64,000 bases of DNA from Xiphias gladius (GCF_016859285.1 NC_053411.1:18844722-18908721), one strand, 5' to 3'. Shown: positions 1-12,299, numbered from the stretch's first letter. The notes: generated by a model not told the origin, from the letters alone. A program made the numbers and translations.

Positions 1-479
1 AAATATAATATTAAGCTTATTAGGCAACAATGCTATGTCACAAATACAATGAGCGAGTCGATTGTTTTAGAGCCTTGTCTACTAACTACATTTCGCCTGC
101 AACTGACAATTATTTCATTACGGATTCATCTCCTGATTATTTTCCAAGCAATTACCCACCTACCTACCAAAAAACACTAACTGCAAATATTCACATTCGA
201 TAAAGAGTCACCAGAGTTAAATGACTAATAGATTTTCAAAATCGTTGTGTTATGTTTTGTCGATAAACCAGTGGATTAAACAACAAATCGTTTCAGCCCT
301 AAACTACACTGATAGCAAGTTTAGATCTGTCCGGTTCAACGGATTTTAGACGATGACTGATCAATGACATCGTACATGTGCTTGGCGGGAAATGATCAGA
401 GCAACACATCACGTTGGGCACAAAGAAAATCTTCTGACTTGTCTCAAGACTGGAAAAGTTGAGACAGCCAATCAACTAG

Positions 480-905
480 TACACTGACAGAAAAATAACC
501 TGCAACTATTTTGATAACCGATTAATCATTTCGGTCATTTTTCAAGCACAAATCCCAAAAACGAATAAAGACTTTTGGTCGGACAAAACAAGCAATTTGA
601 AGAATTTCTCACCTAAGTTCACCAACTAACTAATCAATTAGCTGATCGACAGAAACTTAATCTCCAACTATTTTGATACCTGATAATCATTTAATTTGTT
701 TTTCAAGCAAAAATGCCAAAAATGTGACAGTTCCAGGTTCTCAAATGTGATGGTCTGCTGCTTTTCTTGGTCTTATGTTACAGTACACTGAATATCTTTG
801 GTCAGACAAAACGAGACATATGATGAAGTCACTTGGGCTTCATTTGTCACTGTTTTCGTATGTTATTCAGGCCAAGCTATTAATTAACTGGCAATGAAAA
901 TTACC
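480..905. repeat. Dispersed repeat family A, two partial copies
   Basis: Two adjacent fragments share text such as CAACTATTTTGATA, TTTTTCAAGCA and the later GGTCAGACAAAAC. The same text recurs at 15.6 kb, 51.6 kb, 52.1 kb and 53.7 kb. The family consists of short AT-rich non-coding copies with ATCGATTAAT-like ends, like a short non-autonomous transposon common in teleosts. Positions 1-479 are AT-rich and show no gene or recognisable element. Confidence 0.6.
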
Positions 906-929
906 AGTTAGTAGCATCCATATAATGAG

Positions 930-1094
930 ATTCTTGGGTAAACCCTGACCCTAAATCCTAAAACCAAATCTTGACCCTCAAACAGCCATTTAAATGTCCA
1001 GCACAGAGTGAGGACCTGCCAAAACGTCTTCACTTTGCAGAAATGTCCTCACTCCGAAGATTTCATATTAGTCCTCACAATGATACAATTACAT

Positions 1095-1095
<1 letters not shown>
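930..1095 (+). repeat. Dispersed repeat family B
   Basis: The block contains runs of CCCTGACCCTAAATCCTAAA, then GTGAGGACCTGCCAAAACG and ATGTCCTCACT, ending near GTCCTCACAATG. A second diverged copy lies at 37,225-37,432. It ends directly at a (CA)n tract, as this class of fish repeat often does. No coding content. Confidence 0.6.
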
Positions 1096-1096
<1 letters not shown>

Positions 1097-1164
<68 letters not shown>

Positions 1165-1377
1165 CTGCAGAGTCAAAGCAGAGTTCAGCTGGACTCACAG
1201 GAAACGTTAGTGGCCTGTAAAGAGTTTCTCACAAGGCCAAGTTCTGCCTGCATGCTGCAGTGCTGCGCGCGCGCACACGCGCACACACACACACACACAC
1301 ACCGGGGAAACTGCTATGAAATGACTGCCTTTGCAGCGTGGTAAACATGATGGTTTATCATGATGGTCAGTGAACGC

Positions 1378-1432
<55 letters not shown>
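1097..1432. repeat. Three (CA)n microsatellites
   Basis: Near-perfect AC tracts lie at about 1,097-1,163, 1,268-1,303 and 1,379-1,432, separated by unique sequence. Open frames here read as His-Thr or Cys-Val repeats and are not genes. Confidence 0.95.
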
Positions 1433-1434
<2 letters not shown>

Positions 1435-1519
1435 ATTTATAGATAAACACCATCTGTGTGTGTGATATAATCTCAAGCTAAACACAGATACACACATCGT
1501 GGTTTTACTGTGGACCAGG

Positions 1520-1915
1520 AGCCTGTACACACTGACCGACCGCGGAAGTCCGCGGACGTGTGTTTTCAGCGTGTCTGTTCACAGCTACCCAGCCGCAGAC
1601 GAGCCCCTCCAGCTGTCGTTAACGGAAAAATCCCCCGGTAGCCGATCAACAAAAACAACCGTACCGCTCCATCCATCCGTCCATCCTCCTCCGTGCTGGT
1701 CCGCGGGCCTCGCGGCTGTCGTCGCCGTGATTATTGTTCGTCTGTCGGTGCCACCGGGGCCTCCCGTCTCTGTCTCTCCGGTTCCCCGCCTCCTCGCTCT
1801 CCCTCCTCGGTGCGACCCTCCGCCAGCGCCGCCGCCATCAGCGACAGCGGCACGTCAAGTTTCCGCGGCAGGAGGCGGCGCACTTCCGCCTCGTCGCTTA
1901 TGTGGGTTTCAAAAT
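1520..1915 (-). promoter_or_regulatory. CpG-rich island, possible promoter
   Basis: This stretch is GC- and CpG-rich within AT-rich surroundings, as at a vertebrate promoter. On the minus strand an ATG at 1,838 in good context opens a 35-codon frame rich in Ala, Glu and Arg that ends at 1,731. No convincing splice donor lies inside it, so a first exon of a leftward gene is only a guess. The plus strand is also open but resembles no known protein. Confidence 0.35.
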
Positions 1916-1919
1916 AAAA

Positions 1920-2735
1920 GCTGAACGCCGAACTGACAGATGCCTGCCCCCGTTTTCACGTCATGTATGAACATTTATATTAAATCACGGACTATTTATG
2001 TTTACATATGTGGGCAAATATTTTGTTTGGAGATCTGTTTTTCATAGCTCTGTGTGTTGATTGTAATTATAGTGTAGGCGTACGTATATTTTCCTAATGT
2101 ATGTTGTTGGAATGCACGGTGTCGAATGTACCCATGTATTCAGCATAAATGTAAGTATCTGACATATGTGATTTGAATATGTTCATGCTGTGATTATGGC
2201 TATAGCTTATTTAATACAATTATGTAACATATGAACTGTAAATACCGAAGCGTCATACTTCATCTTTGTCATGTGCAGTTTTCCGAACGATTTGAAAATA
2301 AAATCTTATTATCTAAGATTTGCATTCTGTTACATGGAGGGAAACTGATTTGTTTCTGGCCCACACACATAATATAAATGTGCGTGCATCGAACTGTTCA
2401 CCAAGTCGTTCAGGAGTGTGTGGGAATGGAAAGGATGCAGGAATAAATGTTGTACAGACACTCTAATGAGTTACTTTATTTACATACAGTATAAGGTTTA
2501 TGTAGACATGAACATATATAGTACGTTTGATTTCAGTGTATACAGCCTGCTTAGATGGAGAATAATAGGTGATCCACAATCTTTACACTAAACTGTAATA
2601 TGTATATCTACATTAGAGTTTAGTGTCTCATGTATATAGATATATAGACGAAAATGGAATGTAATAATCGTGACAAGCTTTTATTTTGTAAAGCCGAATC
2701 GACCCTTACTTAAACCGGATGTTCCGCGTGTGTCT
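1920..2735. other. AT-rich non-coding stretch
   Basis: No gene seen. An AATAAA at 2,297-2,302 in 3'-UTR-like sequence could be a polyadenylation signal, but no coding exon leads into it. Confidence 0.4.
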
Positions 2736-2739
2736 GTTT

Positions 2740-3190
2740 TTTTTTTTTAACTCGACAGACCCGCCATTACAGCCGCCAGCCACCGACGGCACCGACGGCC
2801 CCGCGGTGAAGGCGCATCGGTCCGTCGGTGGAACCGGTGGAGAAAATAACGGAGCCGTTCAACTGCGTCTTTGTTCCGTTTCATTCGTCCGCTCTAACAC
2901 TGACGCTGGTGGCAGTTTGTCGACGCCACAGCAACGAACCCGCATCTTTATATCGTGGAGGCGGAAGGAGACGAGACGAGACGAGACGCGGCACCAGTAC
3001 GACGGGGACGAGCTGCACGAGCGGCCCACACGCTCACATTAACGTGTTATCGATAATAAATCGTAGTAGTGATGATGGAAAAAAGAAAAAAAGACAAGAC
3101 GGACGATGGATACTCATGGCGGACGCACTGGCACCTGATTGGTCCGAGGTGGCGTTCTGCGGGCCAATCGCAGCGCACGCTGTGCTGGTA
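2740..3190. promoter_or_regulatory. CpG-rich island with paired CCAAT boxes
   Basis: GC-rich sequence with many CpGs contains an inverted ATTGG at 3,138-3,142 and a direct CCAAT at 3,064+100 (3,164-3,168), about 21 bases apart, an arrangement typical of NF-Y sites in housekeeping promoters. The transcript served is not identifiable. The two open plus-strand frames do not look like a known protein. Confidence 0.35.
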
Positions 3191-3194
3191 GCAA

Positions 3195-3297
3195 CAAGAA
3201 GGAACTTTTATTTATTTATTTATTTATTAGTTAATTAATTAATTGTCAAAGCTGCAGGAAAAACAGTTTGAAAGCTCAGTTTCTACCATATACATAT

Positions 3298-3375
<78 letters not shown>

Positions 3376-5708
3376 CATGTGAGTTTATGTATATTCCATC
3401 TTTTTATTGAGGTTCTGAGGATTAACAATGACACGGATTGTTAAAAAAAAAAAAGATTCTTAGTCCGGCCGAGGGACGTCCCACTGTGTCCACTGTGTCC
3501 ACGACCGGCCGCCGTATCCTGAAAAACCGCTTGATGTGGTCACGTAGGACGTAGCTGGCGAAGCCTGGTCTGTTCTTAACGCCTCCTCAGTTCACAGCGT
3601 TAACTGGAGGAAAAGTGGCACCAAAAGAGTGAGAGAATCCTCCATTTCTAGGAAAACGATCAATCTCTTCTGCTGTAAATATCAATTCGGGGATCCAGCA
3701 CCTCTCCACATAAGACCCCAAACACTCCCGTCAACACACTGAACACAGAAACTAAGGGCGTGAGCTCCTGGATCTACACATCCATTCCCGAGCTGAACCT
3801 CCAGTCGGCGGGTGTATTCCGCTTCCGAACGAGGCTCGGAAAGCAAACCTCGAACTAGAACACGGCTCCTGCCCCTGGCGTACACATGGGCTCAGGCAGT
3901 TGAAGATTTGTTCACCGTGTCCGGTTACAACCCAAAATGTAAACCTTCATTTAGACCCCACACGTCACAGATGTGAATTGCCTCCTGCTGATTCGTGCCA
4001 GACTTCCACTTTAAACCTCTGCATTTGAACCAAATCCTTTACCAGCCGTTGTTATTGTAAGACCAGAGAACGTTGCCTGGTCTGCTAATATTTACATCAA
4101 TGTCGCATTTACCTGCCTGTCAACCCGTCGTCTTAATTACATGGAAACATTCAAAAAAACCCTTCTCATTCCAGGTGGTTGAAAGACGGGATCTGAAAAC
4201 TAGAAAGAACCTAATTTACCGTAGGAGGAACATCTACTTTTAGGGGAAAATATGGAAACGTGTTATATCCTTATTTTTCCCCTGTGGTCACTGGATTAAA
4301 ACGTAAATGACTAATTGGGCTCATATCATTGGTTTTGTGTGTAAAAATGTTGTTCAGTAGCAACCTAGGTTAACACGAGTGTTTACGGAGGAGTCAGACG
4401 GAACGATGAGAACGTTTTCGGACCTTTTCATGAGGTGAAATCATCAGAGACAACTTCAAAACGTTCCAGGACTTTCCAGAACCGGTAAAGGAGACGTAAG
4501 GCAGGAGTTCTGGAGGAAGAAAAACAGCATGAATGTCGCAGTGGGGGAAAACCACGAAGCCCCGACTGTCCCAGTTTGGCCCTGAAGTAGAAACCAGTCC
4601 AAAATTAAACCAGGTCCGCTGCATGTTTCGCTTTTTTCACACGAGGTGGCCCTCTGGTGGCTGGAATCTAAAACTACTGTATGTCACAAGCAGGTATAAC
4701 CAAAACTACACAGCAACATTATGCGCTTTGTACAAATATGAAGTCACGAGAATATAACGGTAGTTAACAGTTAGTTATCATTACTCACTGTTCATGTAAA
4801 AAACAGCCAAATCTAATTCACCTGGATGAAACAGTAAAAATCTTTCTAAAGATAAAGAAAATATACAACAAAATAGTGAAAGTGAAGGGGAATCAGATCT
4901 TAATACTGGAGAGTTTTCATTCCAAACCGGATTTCATTTTGTGGCGTTCACATCGTTCGACGCGTCGAACTCCGTTCCCGGAAGGAGATCATCTCCAGAC
5001 ACGGACGAATAAACTGGTCACACAGCTAATAATTTTAACACATCCCCTTGTTTTCGGTGGCTTCGCCCTGACGTTGTCATCTAAAGGCCTTGAATCACGC
5101 CTCTGCTAAACTACACACTTTATGTGACGACCGACGCGCAAGCGTCGCACCTGCAATGGAATTAGCAGAAGGTGAAATACTTAGAGATGCTCCTTCACCC
5201 TGTGAACACAGGCGGCGACTGTAATAACAACTGTGTTGATTTGGATTCAGTTTTCAGTCTTTTAATGAATATCTATTTATTAGCTTTGGTCCAATGTAGC
5301 GATTGGATTTTTGTAAGTTGTAGTCTAGTTTTACAGACTCTGTAGCGACGGCAGCAGCTTTCTCGAAGTTTCAAAGTGCATCGCAGGGAAATGAACAAAG
5401 CCAGCGCCTGCCAAGGACCCCTTCCTGACCTCACTACTCGAGTCCAGTACAAGTATCTCAGAGCCGGACTGGAGTCCAGTGCTTGAGTGTTTGTACTAAT
5501 TGCAAGCGACGACCTGTGGGATTCATTCAAACACGCGGTTGTTGACACTTGTACATTGAAGCAGGAAAAAAAACAAAAACAAGGTCAAGCTCTCTGTCAT
5601 GTGACATGCTAGTGGTTTAATCTATTGGCTTCTCTGTCTTTATTAAAAAATATCTTTCACTGCTGGTGCATTTTCATCAATATACCTTATCTACAACGAT
5701 TAGAAACA

Positions 5709-5747
<39 letters not shown>

Positions 5748-6040
5748 TCTATACTATGGTCTCCACCAGCAGCCGACCCACACCACACGTCTGTAGACTC
5801 AAGTTTTAGAGTCCGTTTTGAATGATCTGTGACTTGAAAACAGACCAGAGGTCTGTCGCAGAGGGGGGGTGGGGGTCTAGAGGCCAAGTCCCAGCTGACA
5901 CTGGGCGGCAGGCGGGTAAACAACCACAAACAGATGCAAAATGACCTAAAATAGACGTAAAACGGCCACGGAGTGTCGTAAAACGACCCCCTTCGCTCCG
6001 CTGAGAGATTTGGGTGAACTGACCCTTTAAGCTTCCGACG
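3195..6040. other. Intergenic, no gene seen
   Basis: Mostly unique AT-rich sequence. A (TA)n/(CA)n compound microsatellite lies at about 3,294-3,370 and a (TA)n tract at about 5,712-5,745. Open frames are short and lack splice or codon support. Confidence 0.6.
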
Positions 6041-6048
6041 CTCCGTCG

Positions 6049-6058
6049 GTCACGTGAC
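6049..6058. promoter_or_regulatory. Palindromic E-box GTCACGTGAC
   Basis: A perfect 10-base palindrome matching the USF/TFEB (CLEAR-type) E-box. It lies about 30 bases before an ATGGCGGAC start-like site in a CpG-rich stretch, where the zinc-finger gene probably begins. Binding is inferred from the motif only. Confidence 0.5.
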
Positions 6059-6059
6059 G

Positions 6060-6260
6060 CCACCGGAACACGGGGTTTCCTCGGCGTCATGGCGGACGGT
6101 CGTTGAGCGGAGATTGAACACCGGAGGAAGGAGGTGATTTCCTCGGTGTCTGTGCCCGGCGGCCGGTGCAGCGGTCCGGGTTTGAACCGCTAAACCTCCG
6201 GAGCGAGTGGCGGCAGGAACACGAGGTGTCGTGGTTCATCCGAGCAACAGTTGGGATCAG
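6060..6260 (+). promoter_or_regulatory. CpG-rich 5' region of the zinc-finger gene
   Basis: GC-rich leader-like sequence with a five-codon upstream frame (ATG at 6,089, stop at 6,104-6,106). It probably holds the untranslated first exon of the zinc-finger gene that starts coding at 6,820. No splice donor could be fixed with confidence. Confidence 0.4.
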
Positions 6261-6819
6261 AAACTCGGCGGGGTTTTCAGACTAAAGACTAAAAATCGAC
6301 CGGTTCTCCGTGTTTTCCACCGTCTGCTGTTGTGACAGATGCTGGTCTACACTGTTTGAAACCCGTGTCAGTCTGGGAAACCTTTATTTTGTTTGTGAAA
6401 GCCACATCTAGACCACAGGAGACCAAGTCTAGATAAAAACCACTATACCCAGACCGGTTTACAACTCGTAAAAACAGTCTTTATGCTAATCCAGTCCAGA
6501 TTTGACAAGTGTAGATGTAGTGTTTTTCTGATCTAGACCAGGTCCGGTCTGATCTGGATGGAAAAAGCAGTGCAGTCCCCCTTTTTCTGTTTCCACAAAC
6601 ATGAAGCTGGATTTTAAACCCTCTCCCTGCTGATCTGGTCCAGATTTGGCAGGACTAGGTTTTATTTTTCTTCCATAAAGGTCTCACAAGTCTGATGTAG
6701 CCACGTGGATGCACAGATTTAGATGTAACAGAAGAAGGGCGTCGCTCGTTGGGGAACTTCTCTGACTTCTCCTCCGCAGGTCGAAGACGAAGAGAAACGC
6801 CAGGCAAAGAGGAGGCACC

Positions 6820-9569
6820 ATGGGTCCTTCGGGACAGGTGAGTAAAACGACACCTGTGGGGACGTTACCGTTAATCTGACGAGGTTCTCCTGCCTCCCGT
6901 GGCCATAACTCAGTAATGATCACCGTTGATTTAGAGCTGAACAACATGGGGAGAATGATGATGATGACGACAGCTGGAGTGGAGGGAACATTCGCTCTGC
7001 TGAATCCGCCATTCAGAGCGCGCCTGTCGTCGGTTTAATCCAGGTAGTTTCACCTGCCAGGTGACACCCTGAAGCATCAGGGCTGCTGCCATGAAGAGAA
7101 ACTGTCTTCAGCTTCAGTGACCATCGAACGGGTCATTTAATGTTCAAACTTATCTCGAACCATAAGGCAACACTTCATCCTCCCGTTTACTGAAAAATTC
7201 AAAAGTCCCTCGTGAGACATCGACTGTTAATTGTTCTGATATACTTTTTTTTTTTTATAAATTGGCAAACCTTTTTTTTTCATGTTCGACTGACACACAC
7301 AAAATATCTGCTCGTGCATCTGGATCCATCCTTTTTATATCAGTTTTTACTTTGAATCGATGAGAAAACACTATAAATGAATGTGTGTGTGATACATTAC
7401 AGCCAGCAGGTGCGTTCCCTGAGGTGACACCGCCCTGACGCATCTTTCCACCTGTAACCTGGACTCTCTTCATGTCTCATATGATCAGTTGGTCTTTTTC
7501 CTGCTGGCTTCAGTTTTCCCAACGGGAAAAGAAACGGCGCCGGCGTTCAGGCCCTTTGTGTCTTTTTTAAACCACGGGGCTCTTTGCAGATTAGTGTCTG
7601 TTGTGGGTAAATGCGTGATTCCAAACGCCAGTGTTGTTGACTAACGCTGGTCACTCACCAGTCTGCCCACTTCTGCCCCAGTTCTCCTCACAAAAACGTT
7701 GTAGTTCATCTTCAGAGAAGACGAGCGCATTTTGAATTTAATAACACATGAATTACCTTTGCATGAACCCTTCCACCACCTGGAGACGGGCAAACGAGCC
7801 GACCAACCAGCTGCTGCAGCAGAGAGGCCGTTCTCCACTGCTGGAGACGTCATGCGTCTTAGTGCATCTCAATAGATCAAAGTCACTGGAGGAATCGAAT
7901 CCTGAGATGCCCAGAGGTTCCCACCCCTACTCCTCCCTGGCTCTTTGTCCTAATGTGTCTCCGTTTTGAAGTGGACCTGAAAACTGCCTCAGAGAAACAA
8001 GTCCAGGTCGGGATCCGGTATATTTAGATGAATACTTTTGAAAGTCCGGCTTCGTCATCATTTTCCCACAATGCCAACCTTAAAGTTGGTCTTCGAGGTG
8101 TCGTCAATACCCTGTGACGGGGGACGCGCCGATACCGATTCCATTTACCCCAACCTGAAATCTGTAAGCCTCACTGTGTGGAACTCCCTGGAATCATTTT
8201 ATCCATGTCAACGAGAGGACGGGGTTTGTTGTGGGACCTGGTTTTGATTCAGTTCTAGTCTTTTGATGAAAATGTAGATTACTTTTCTTCAGCGACATGT
8301 TCGTCTCAGTTTTGTCCAGCATTTCTAACTTTTATGTCTTCTAAGCATTTCGAGGCTACAGTTGTCGTCGTCTTTGTTTATAGTTACCATGGTTACAGGT
8401 GCCCTTCCCGTCTATCGCAAATTTAGAGGCAAAGACACTTGTTTACCTGCTGTCGCCGGCCACACGGTGTCCTTGTCGCTCTGCTCCGCAGTAAAACATC
8501 ACACCAACTCTCGTCATGAAAAATAGGTCGTCAATAATTAATGTCATCATTGAAATTTAACACCGTTTCTGTGGCTCTAAAACTCGGCCACAGCCTGCTG
8601 AGACTGAATAAACGTAACTGATAAAACACTGACTGTTGTAACAACATTGATTTTTAATGTGTATGGGTCACGTCCGGCTGAGACCTGATCCACATCGACG
8701 TCGAGATCGATCCGGCGGATTAGATCAGTGGTTACAGGTGCAACAGACTTCAGTCACCTTGCGATTTCACGTCACATCACTTACCATCTGTCTGATTCTG
8801 TCTGTCACCATAGAAACCGAGAGGCAAAAGGAGACCCAGACCTCACCGCTGTCAGCAGTGTGACAAAGCCTTCACATCAACACAACACCTGAAAGATCAT
8901 CAGAGTGTTCACACTGGAGAGAAACCGTATTACTGTGACCAATGTGGGAAAGCTTTCACTCAGCTGAGCAGCTTAAGAACTCACCAACGAATCCACAGCG
9001 GAGAGAAACCGTACCACTGCGACGAGTGTGGGAAATCTTTCACTCAGTCAAGTACGTTAAAACTCCACCTGCGCAGGCACTCTGGACAGAAACCGTACAA
9101 CTGTGAGCACTGTGGGAAGAGCTTCTCTGATTCATTCTCATGTCAACAGCACAAACACGTCCACACTGGTGACAAAACTTTCCAGTGTCAACTCTGCTCC
9201 AAATCCTTCCTCACGCAGTCGAATCTGACGAGACACCAGCGTATCCACACGGGAGAGAAACTCTATCCCTGTGAGCTGTGTGGAAGGAGCTTCAGCCATT
9301 ACTCTTCATACACAATCCACCAGCGGATCCACACTGGAGAGAGACCCTACCAGTGTGGCTTCTGTGACAAAACCTTCACATCATCGACCAACCACTCTGA
9401 ACACCAGCGTGTCCACACGGGAGAGAAACCGTACAGCTGTGACCAGTGTGGGAAGAGTTTCAGTCATATAACGACCTGTTTGCTGCACAAACGAGTCCAC
9501 ACCGGGGACAAGCCGTACCGCTGTCAGCACTGCAGCAAAAGCTTCATCACGTCGTCGAACGTGGTGTGA
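6820..9569 (+). CDS. C2H2 zinc-finger protein, two coding exons
   Basis: Likely a nuclear sequence-specific DNA-binding protein. Coding exon 1 is 6,820-6,837 (exon from 6,780, acceptor CTCCGCAG, donor CAG|GTGAGT) and encodes only MGPSGQ. Coding exon 2 is 8,814-9,569, entered in phase 0 after ACCATAG. After a basic KPRGKRRPRPH stretch come eight complete fingers (CX2C-X12-HX3H, linkers such as HTGEKPY), then the first half of a ninth (CQHCSKSF) that runs into TGA. Finger 4 has a Cys in its helix and finger 7 has an odd helix (STNHSEH). No KRAB, SCAN or BTB domain is visible. The predicted length is 257 residues, short for the family. An extra exon between 6,837 and 8,814 cannot be excluded, and no orthologue is assignable. 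Confidence 0.8.
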
Positions 9570-9627
9570 CCAGTGTAAGAAACACTTCACGTTCTCCAAT
9601 CAGCTGAAGAGACACCGCTGCATCTGA
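9565..9627 (+). pseudogene. Out-of-frame remnant of the last zinc finger
   Basis: In another frame from the upstream fingers, this stretch reads CDQCKKHFTFSNQLKRHRCI then a stop, a normal terminal half-finger of a C2H2 protein. The end of finger 9 and its linker are missing between the two parts, which shifts the frame. A small deletion, or an assembly error, would explain it. Confidence 0.65.
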
Positions 9628-9703
9628 GCACTCAACTGAAACGTGATGGATGAATACGGGAATCGTGTTTAGTGTGTGGAGTCATTTTAATTTACTCCTC
9701 ACC

Positions 9704-10147
9704 ATACACTCAGTGTCCACGTTATTAAGAACCTCATTACAGTGTCACGCGATCAAATGCAGCTGTTTATGATGCCTGTTACGTTCAGTTTTTGTTGACG
9801 CTGTTATACAGGTGTTCATTCAGTTCATCTGTTTTAACACTGAGGTCATCATCGTTAGTAGGGATGGTGTTGTGCTGAGCTGAGGTGTTTCTAATACTCT
9901 GCTCCCTCATGAATGTAAACATGGAGGACAAAAAAATAGAAACACCTATAACTCATAATGTAGTCCAGTACACACTGTCACCTCTGTCAACGGTGACCTC
10001 AGTAATAAACACACAGTTGAACTTACTCTTGTCTGACAACGTCAACAACAACTGATGATAAAATTCAGAAAGTTGTGAGGTTATGGCAGAGCTGTTGTAC
10101 TGTTACATTAGATTGTACAGGTGTACCTAATAAAGTGGCTGCTGAGG
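9704..10147. mobile_element. Short element with inverted terminal repeats
   Basis: The left end TACACTCAGTGTCCACGTTA matches the reverse complement of the right end, which contains GTACCTAATAAAGTGGC, over about 30 bases with mismatches. The 440-base interior has no coding capacity. It looks like a non-autonomous fish repeat; another end copy is at 52,286-52,400. The right end carries an AATAAA that could polyadenylate the zinc-finger transcript. Confidence 0.65.
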
Positions 10148-10284
10148 GCATAAGAAGCATAACCCCGTTTGTTATTGGTATTACATTTAAAACAGTGCTG
10201 CACTGTTATATCAGGGATGACCCTTTATTTTGCTGGTCCTGTAATTTCCTGATAATTCATTAGAACTGTGTAATTTGGTTCTAA

Positions 10285-10860
10285 ATATTAGAGCTGAAAT
10301 GATTAGTCCACTAATCGATTACTCGCCCAACAGAAAATCGTCAGCAGTTTTAATAATCAAGTAATTGTCACTTTTTAAGAAGAAACCTGCTGTTTTCTGC
10401 TTCTCCAGTCTGAGGTTTTTCTGTTTTTCTTTGTGATTTATGATACTGAAATGAATATTTTGGGGCTTTACATTCTTGGTCGGACATAATATGCAATTTG
10501 AAGACGTCACCTTCGAACTTTTGATGGACCTTTTTTTTTTTTTTTTCATTTTCCTAGACTCAGCGATTAAGGCCCGCAACTCTCAATTAATTATTTTGTG
10601 TATAAATTGTCAGACAACAGTGAAATATGCCCATTATGGTTGTTCTGATTGACCAACAGTCCACAACCCACAGATACTGAGTTTACTGTCGGATAAAAGA
10701 GAGAAGAGCAACACGTCTTCACATTTTAGAAGCCAAAATGAGGAAATATTAGTTGTTACTGCTTGAAAATCTCACTGAAACAATTAATTAATCACCGCAA
10801 AAGTTGGCGATTACTTATCCATTGATTGTTTAGTCTAAAACGTCACAAAACATTCATATT
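10285..10860. repeat. Dispersed repeat family A copy
   Basis: The copy begins GAGCTGAAATGATTAGTCC and ends near TTGATTGTTTAGTCTAAAAC. Like other copies, it has ATCGATTAAT-like ends and a middle segment with CCACAACCCACAGATACTGA and GAAGAGCAACA. Non-coding. Confidence 0.65.
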
Positions 10861-11404
10861 TTGAACCAAAATTGAGGCTGTAGCTGTGAAATGTTCTTTT
10901 ATTGTATTTTTCTTTAAAAATGTTGTCAAAAAAATGGGTTAGAATGTAAAGAAATTTTATTTAATCTGTCGACCTTTTATAGATTATTTCAATAGGGCGA
11001 GCTCATGATCCTTTGCTGAAAAAAATTGAAAGACGTCCCATGGCGTTCCAAAAATAGTCTATTAACTTATGTTGAAATCTTCCCCGTTGTAAACCTGTTT
11101 ATATACTTTTGACTCCGTAATGTATCAAAACCCCAATAAACAGAGTTTTTAAAAAAAATGGCTTTAACTGATAATTATCACAATAGTTCAACTAGTTGAT
11201 TAATTGACGAGAAGACAACACATTCAAAACACCATTGAAACATCTTACTGTGATACTCCTGAAGCTGATCCTACGTTGAGTCGTCTGCTTGAGCGTAACG
11301 TCTCTACCGAGCTGCTGTGATGCACAGGTGGACTCCATCTCTGTTGTGGGGGGGTGCAGAAGAAAAGTTCCTCTTCAAAGACATCGGCTTGGACTCTGGG
11401 AACT

Positions 11405-11735
11405 TGTCCTGGGATTTTTCACTATTTATTCATCGATCAATCACAAAAGTGACTGACCCATTGATTATTTTCATGCTTGATTAATCTGCGGGTTATTTTT
11501 TTATGTTAAATGTCAGAAAATACTAAAATATGACCTTTATAACGGCTCTGAGTCTTGTGTGACATCTTAAATTGCCTTTTTTGTCCAAACCAAAAGACCA
11601 AGAAATGCAACAAATCTTCACGAGAAGATGGAATCAGAAAATTTTTGGCATTTTTGCTTGGAAAAAAAAAAAGATTTAAACGATACATTGATTAACTAAT
11701 CAGTTGACTAATTTTCTGCTTCAGCTCCAGATCGA
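11405..11735. repeat. Dispersed repeat family A copy
   Basis: Same family, with CATTGATTATTTTCATGCTTG, a middle CAGAAAATAC and GGAATCAGAAAATTTTTGGC, ending in GATTAACTAATCAGTTGAC. Between 10,860 and 11,405 only fragments and unique AT-rich sequence are seen. Confidence 0.65.
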
Positions 11736-11819
11736 TTTATTGACAATGAAACAAAATGTGTTAGTGTTGCGATCGCCAGCAGGAGGCAGAAGACTGGAGC
11801 TGACTGAGGAGAGAGTGGA

Positions 11820-11860
11820 GAGGTTATAGTGGTAATTACAGGGTTAACAAGCGGGGTAAC

Positions 11861-11891
<31 letters not shown>

Positions 11892-12290
11892 AAAACTAAA
11901 TCACAGGTTTTACTCTTCACACATGTTGTGTGTCTATAAACTGAGGAATCTGTTGAGCTCACAGTAAAGCACCAATCAGGTCTCCGACAGCACTGCCCGT
12001 CAGTGTGTGTGTCTGTGCGTGTGTACCTCCGAAACAGATGTTAAGCACACAAATCACCAGACAGGTTACTGCCCCTCTCTTCCTGTTCCTCTCTTCCCTG
12101 CAGGTGATGTTGTTGCAGGTCGGAGGTGAGAAGTCGGAGGTGGAGCGTCTACACCTGCACTCTGAGCTCCTTAACGACGAGTCAGTTAATACAATGATCA
12201 ATCGGTCGCTTCAGTTGAATCGAGCCACACCGCTGCCGGACCAGGGCTACAACCAAAGATTTATCATTGATTTCTTATTCTGTTTCTCTA
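11820..12290 (+). other. Microsatellite and exon-like open stretch
   Basis: A (CA)n tract lies at about 11,861-11,888. From 12,104, after TTCCCTGCAG, a plus-strand frame reads VMLLQVGGEKSEVERLHL and stays open to 12,295 with G/C-biased third positions at its start. It resembles no protein I know and runs into a repeat. I do not call it a gene. Confidence 0.25.
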
Positions 12291-12299
12291 GAAAATGAC

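Noticed and set aside
1095-1432. CRISPR-like array of short repeats
   Set aside because: These are simple CA microsatellites in a eukaryotic genome, without unique spacers.
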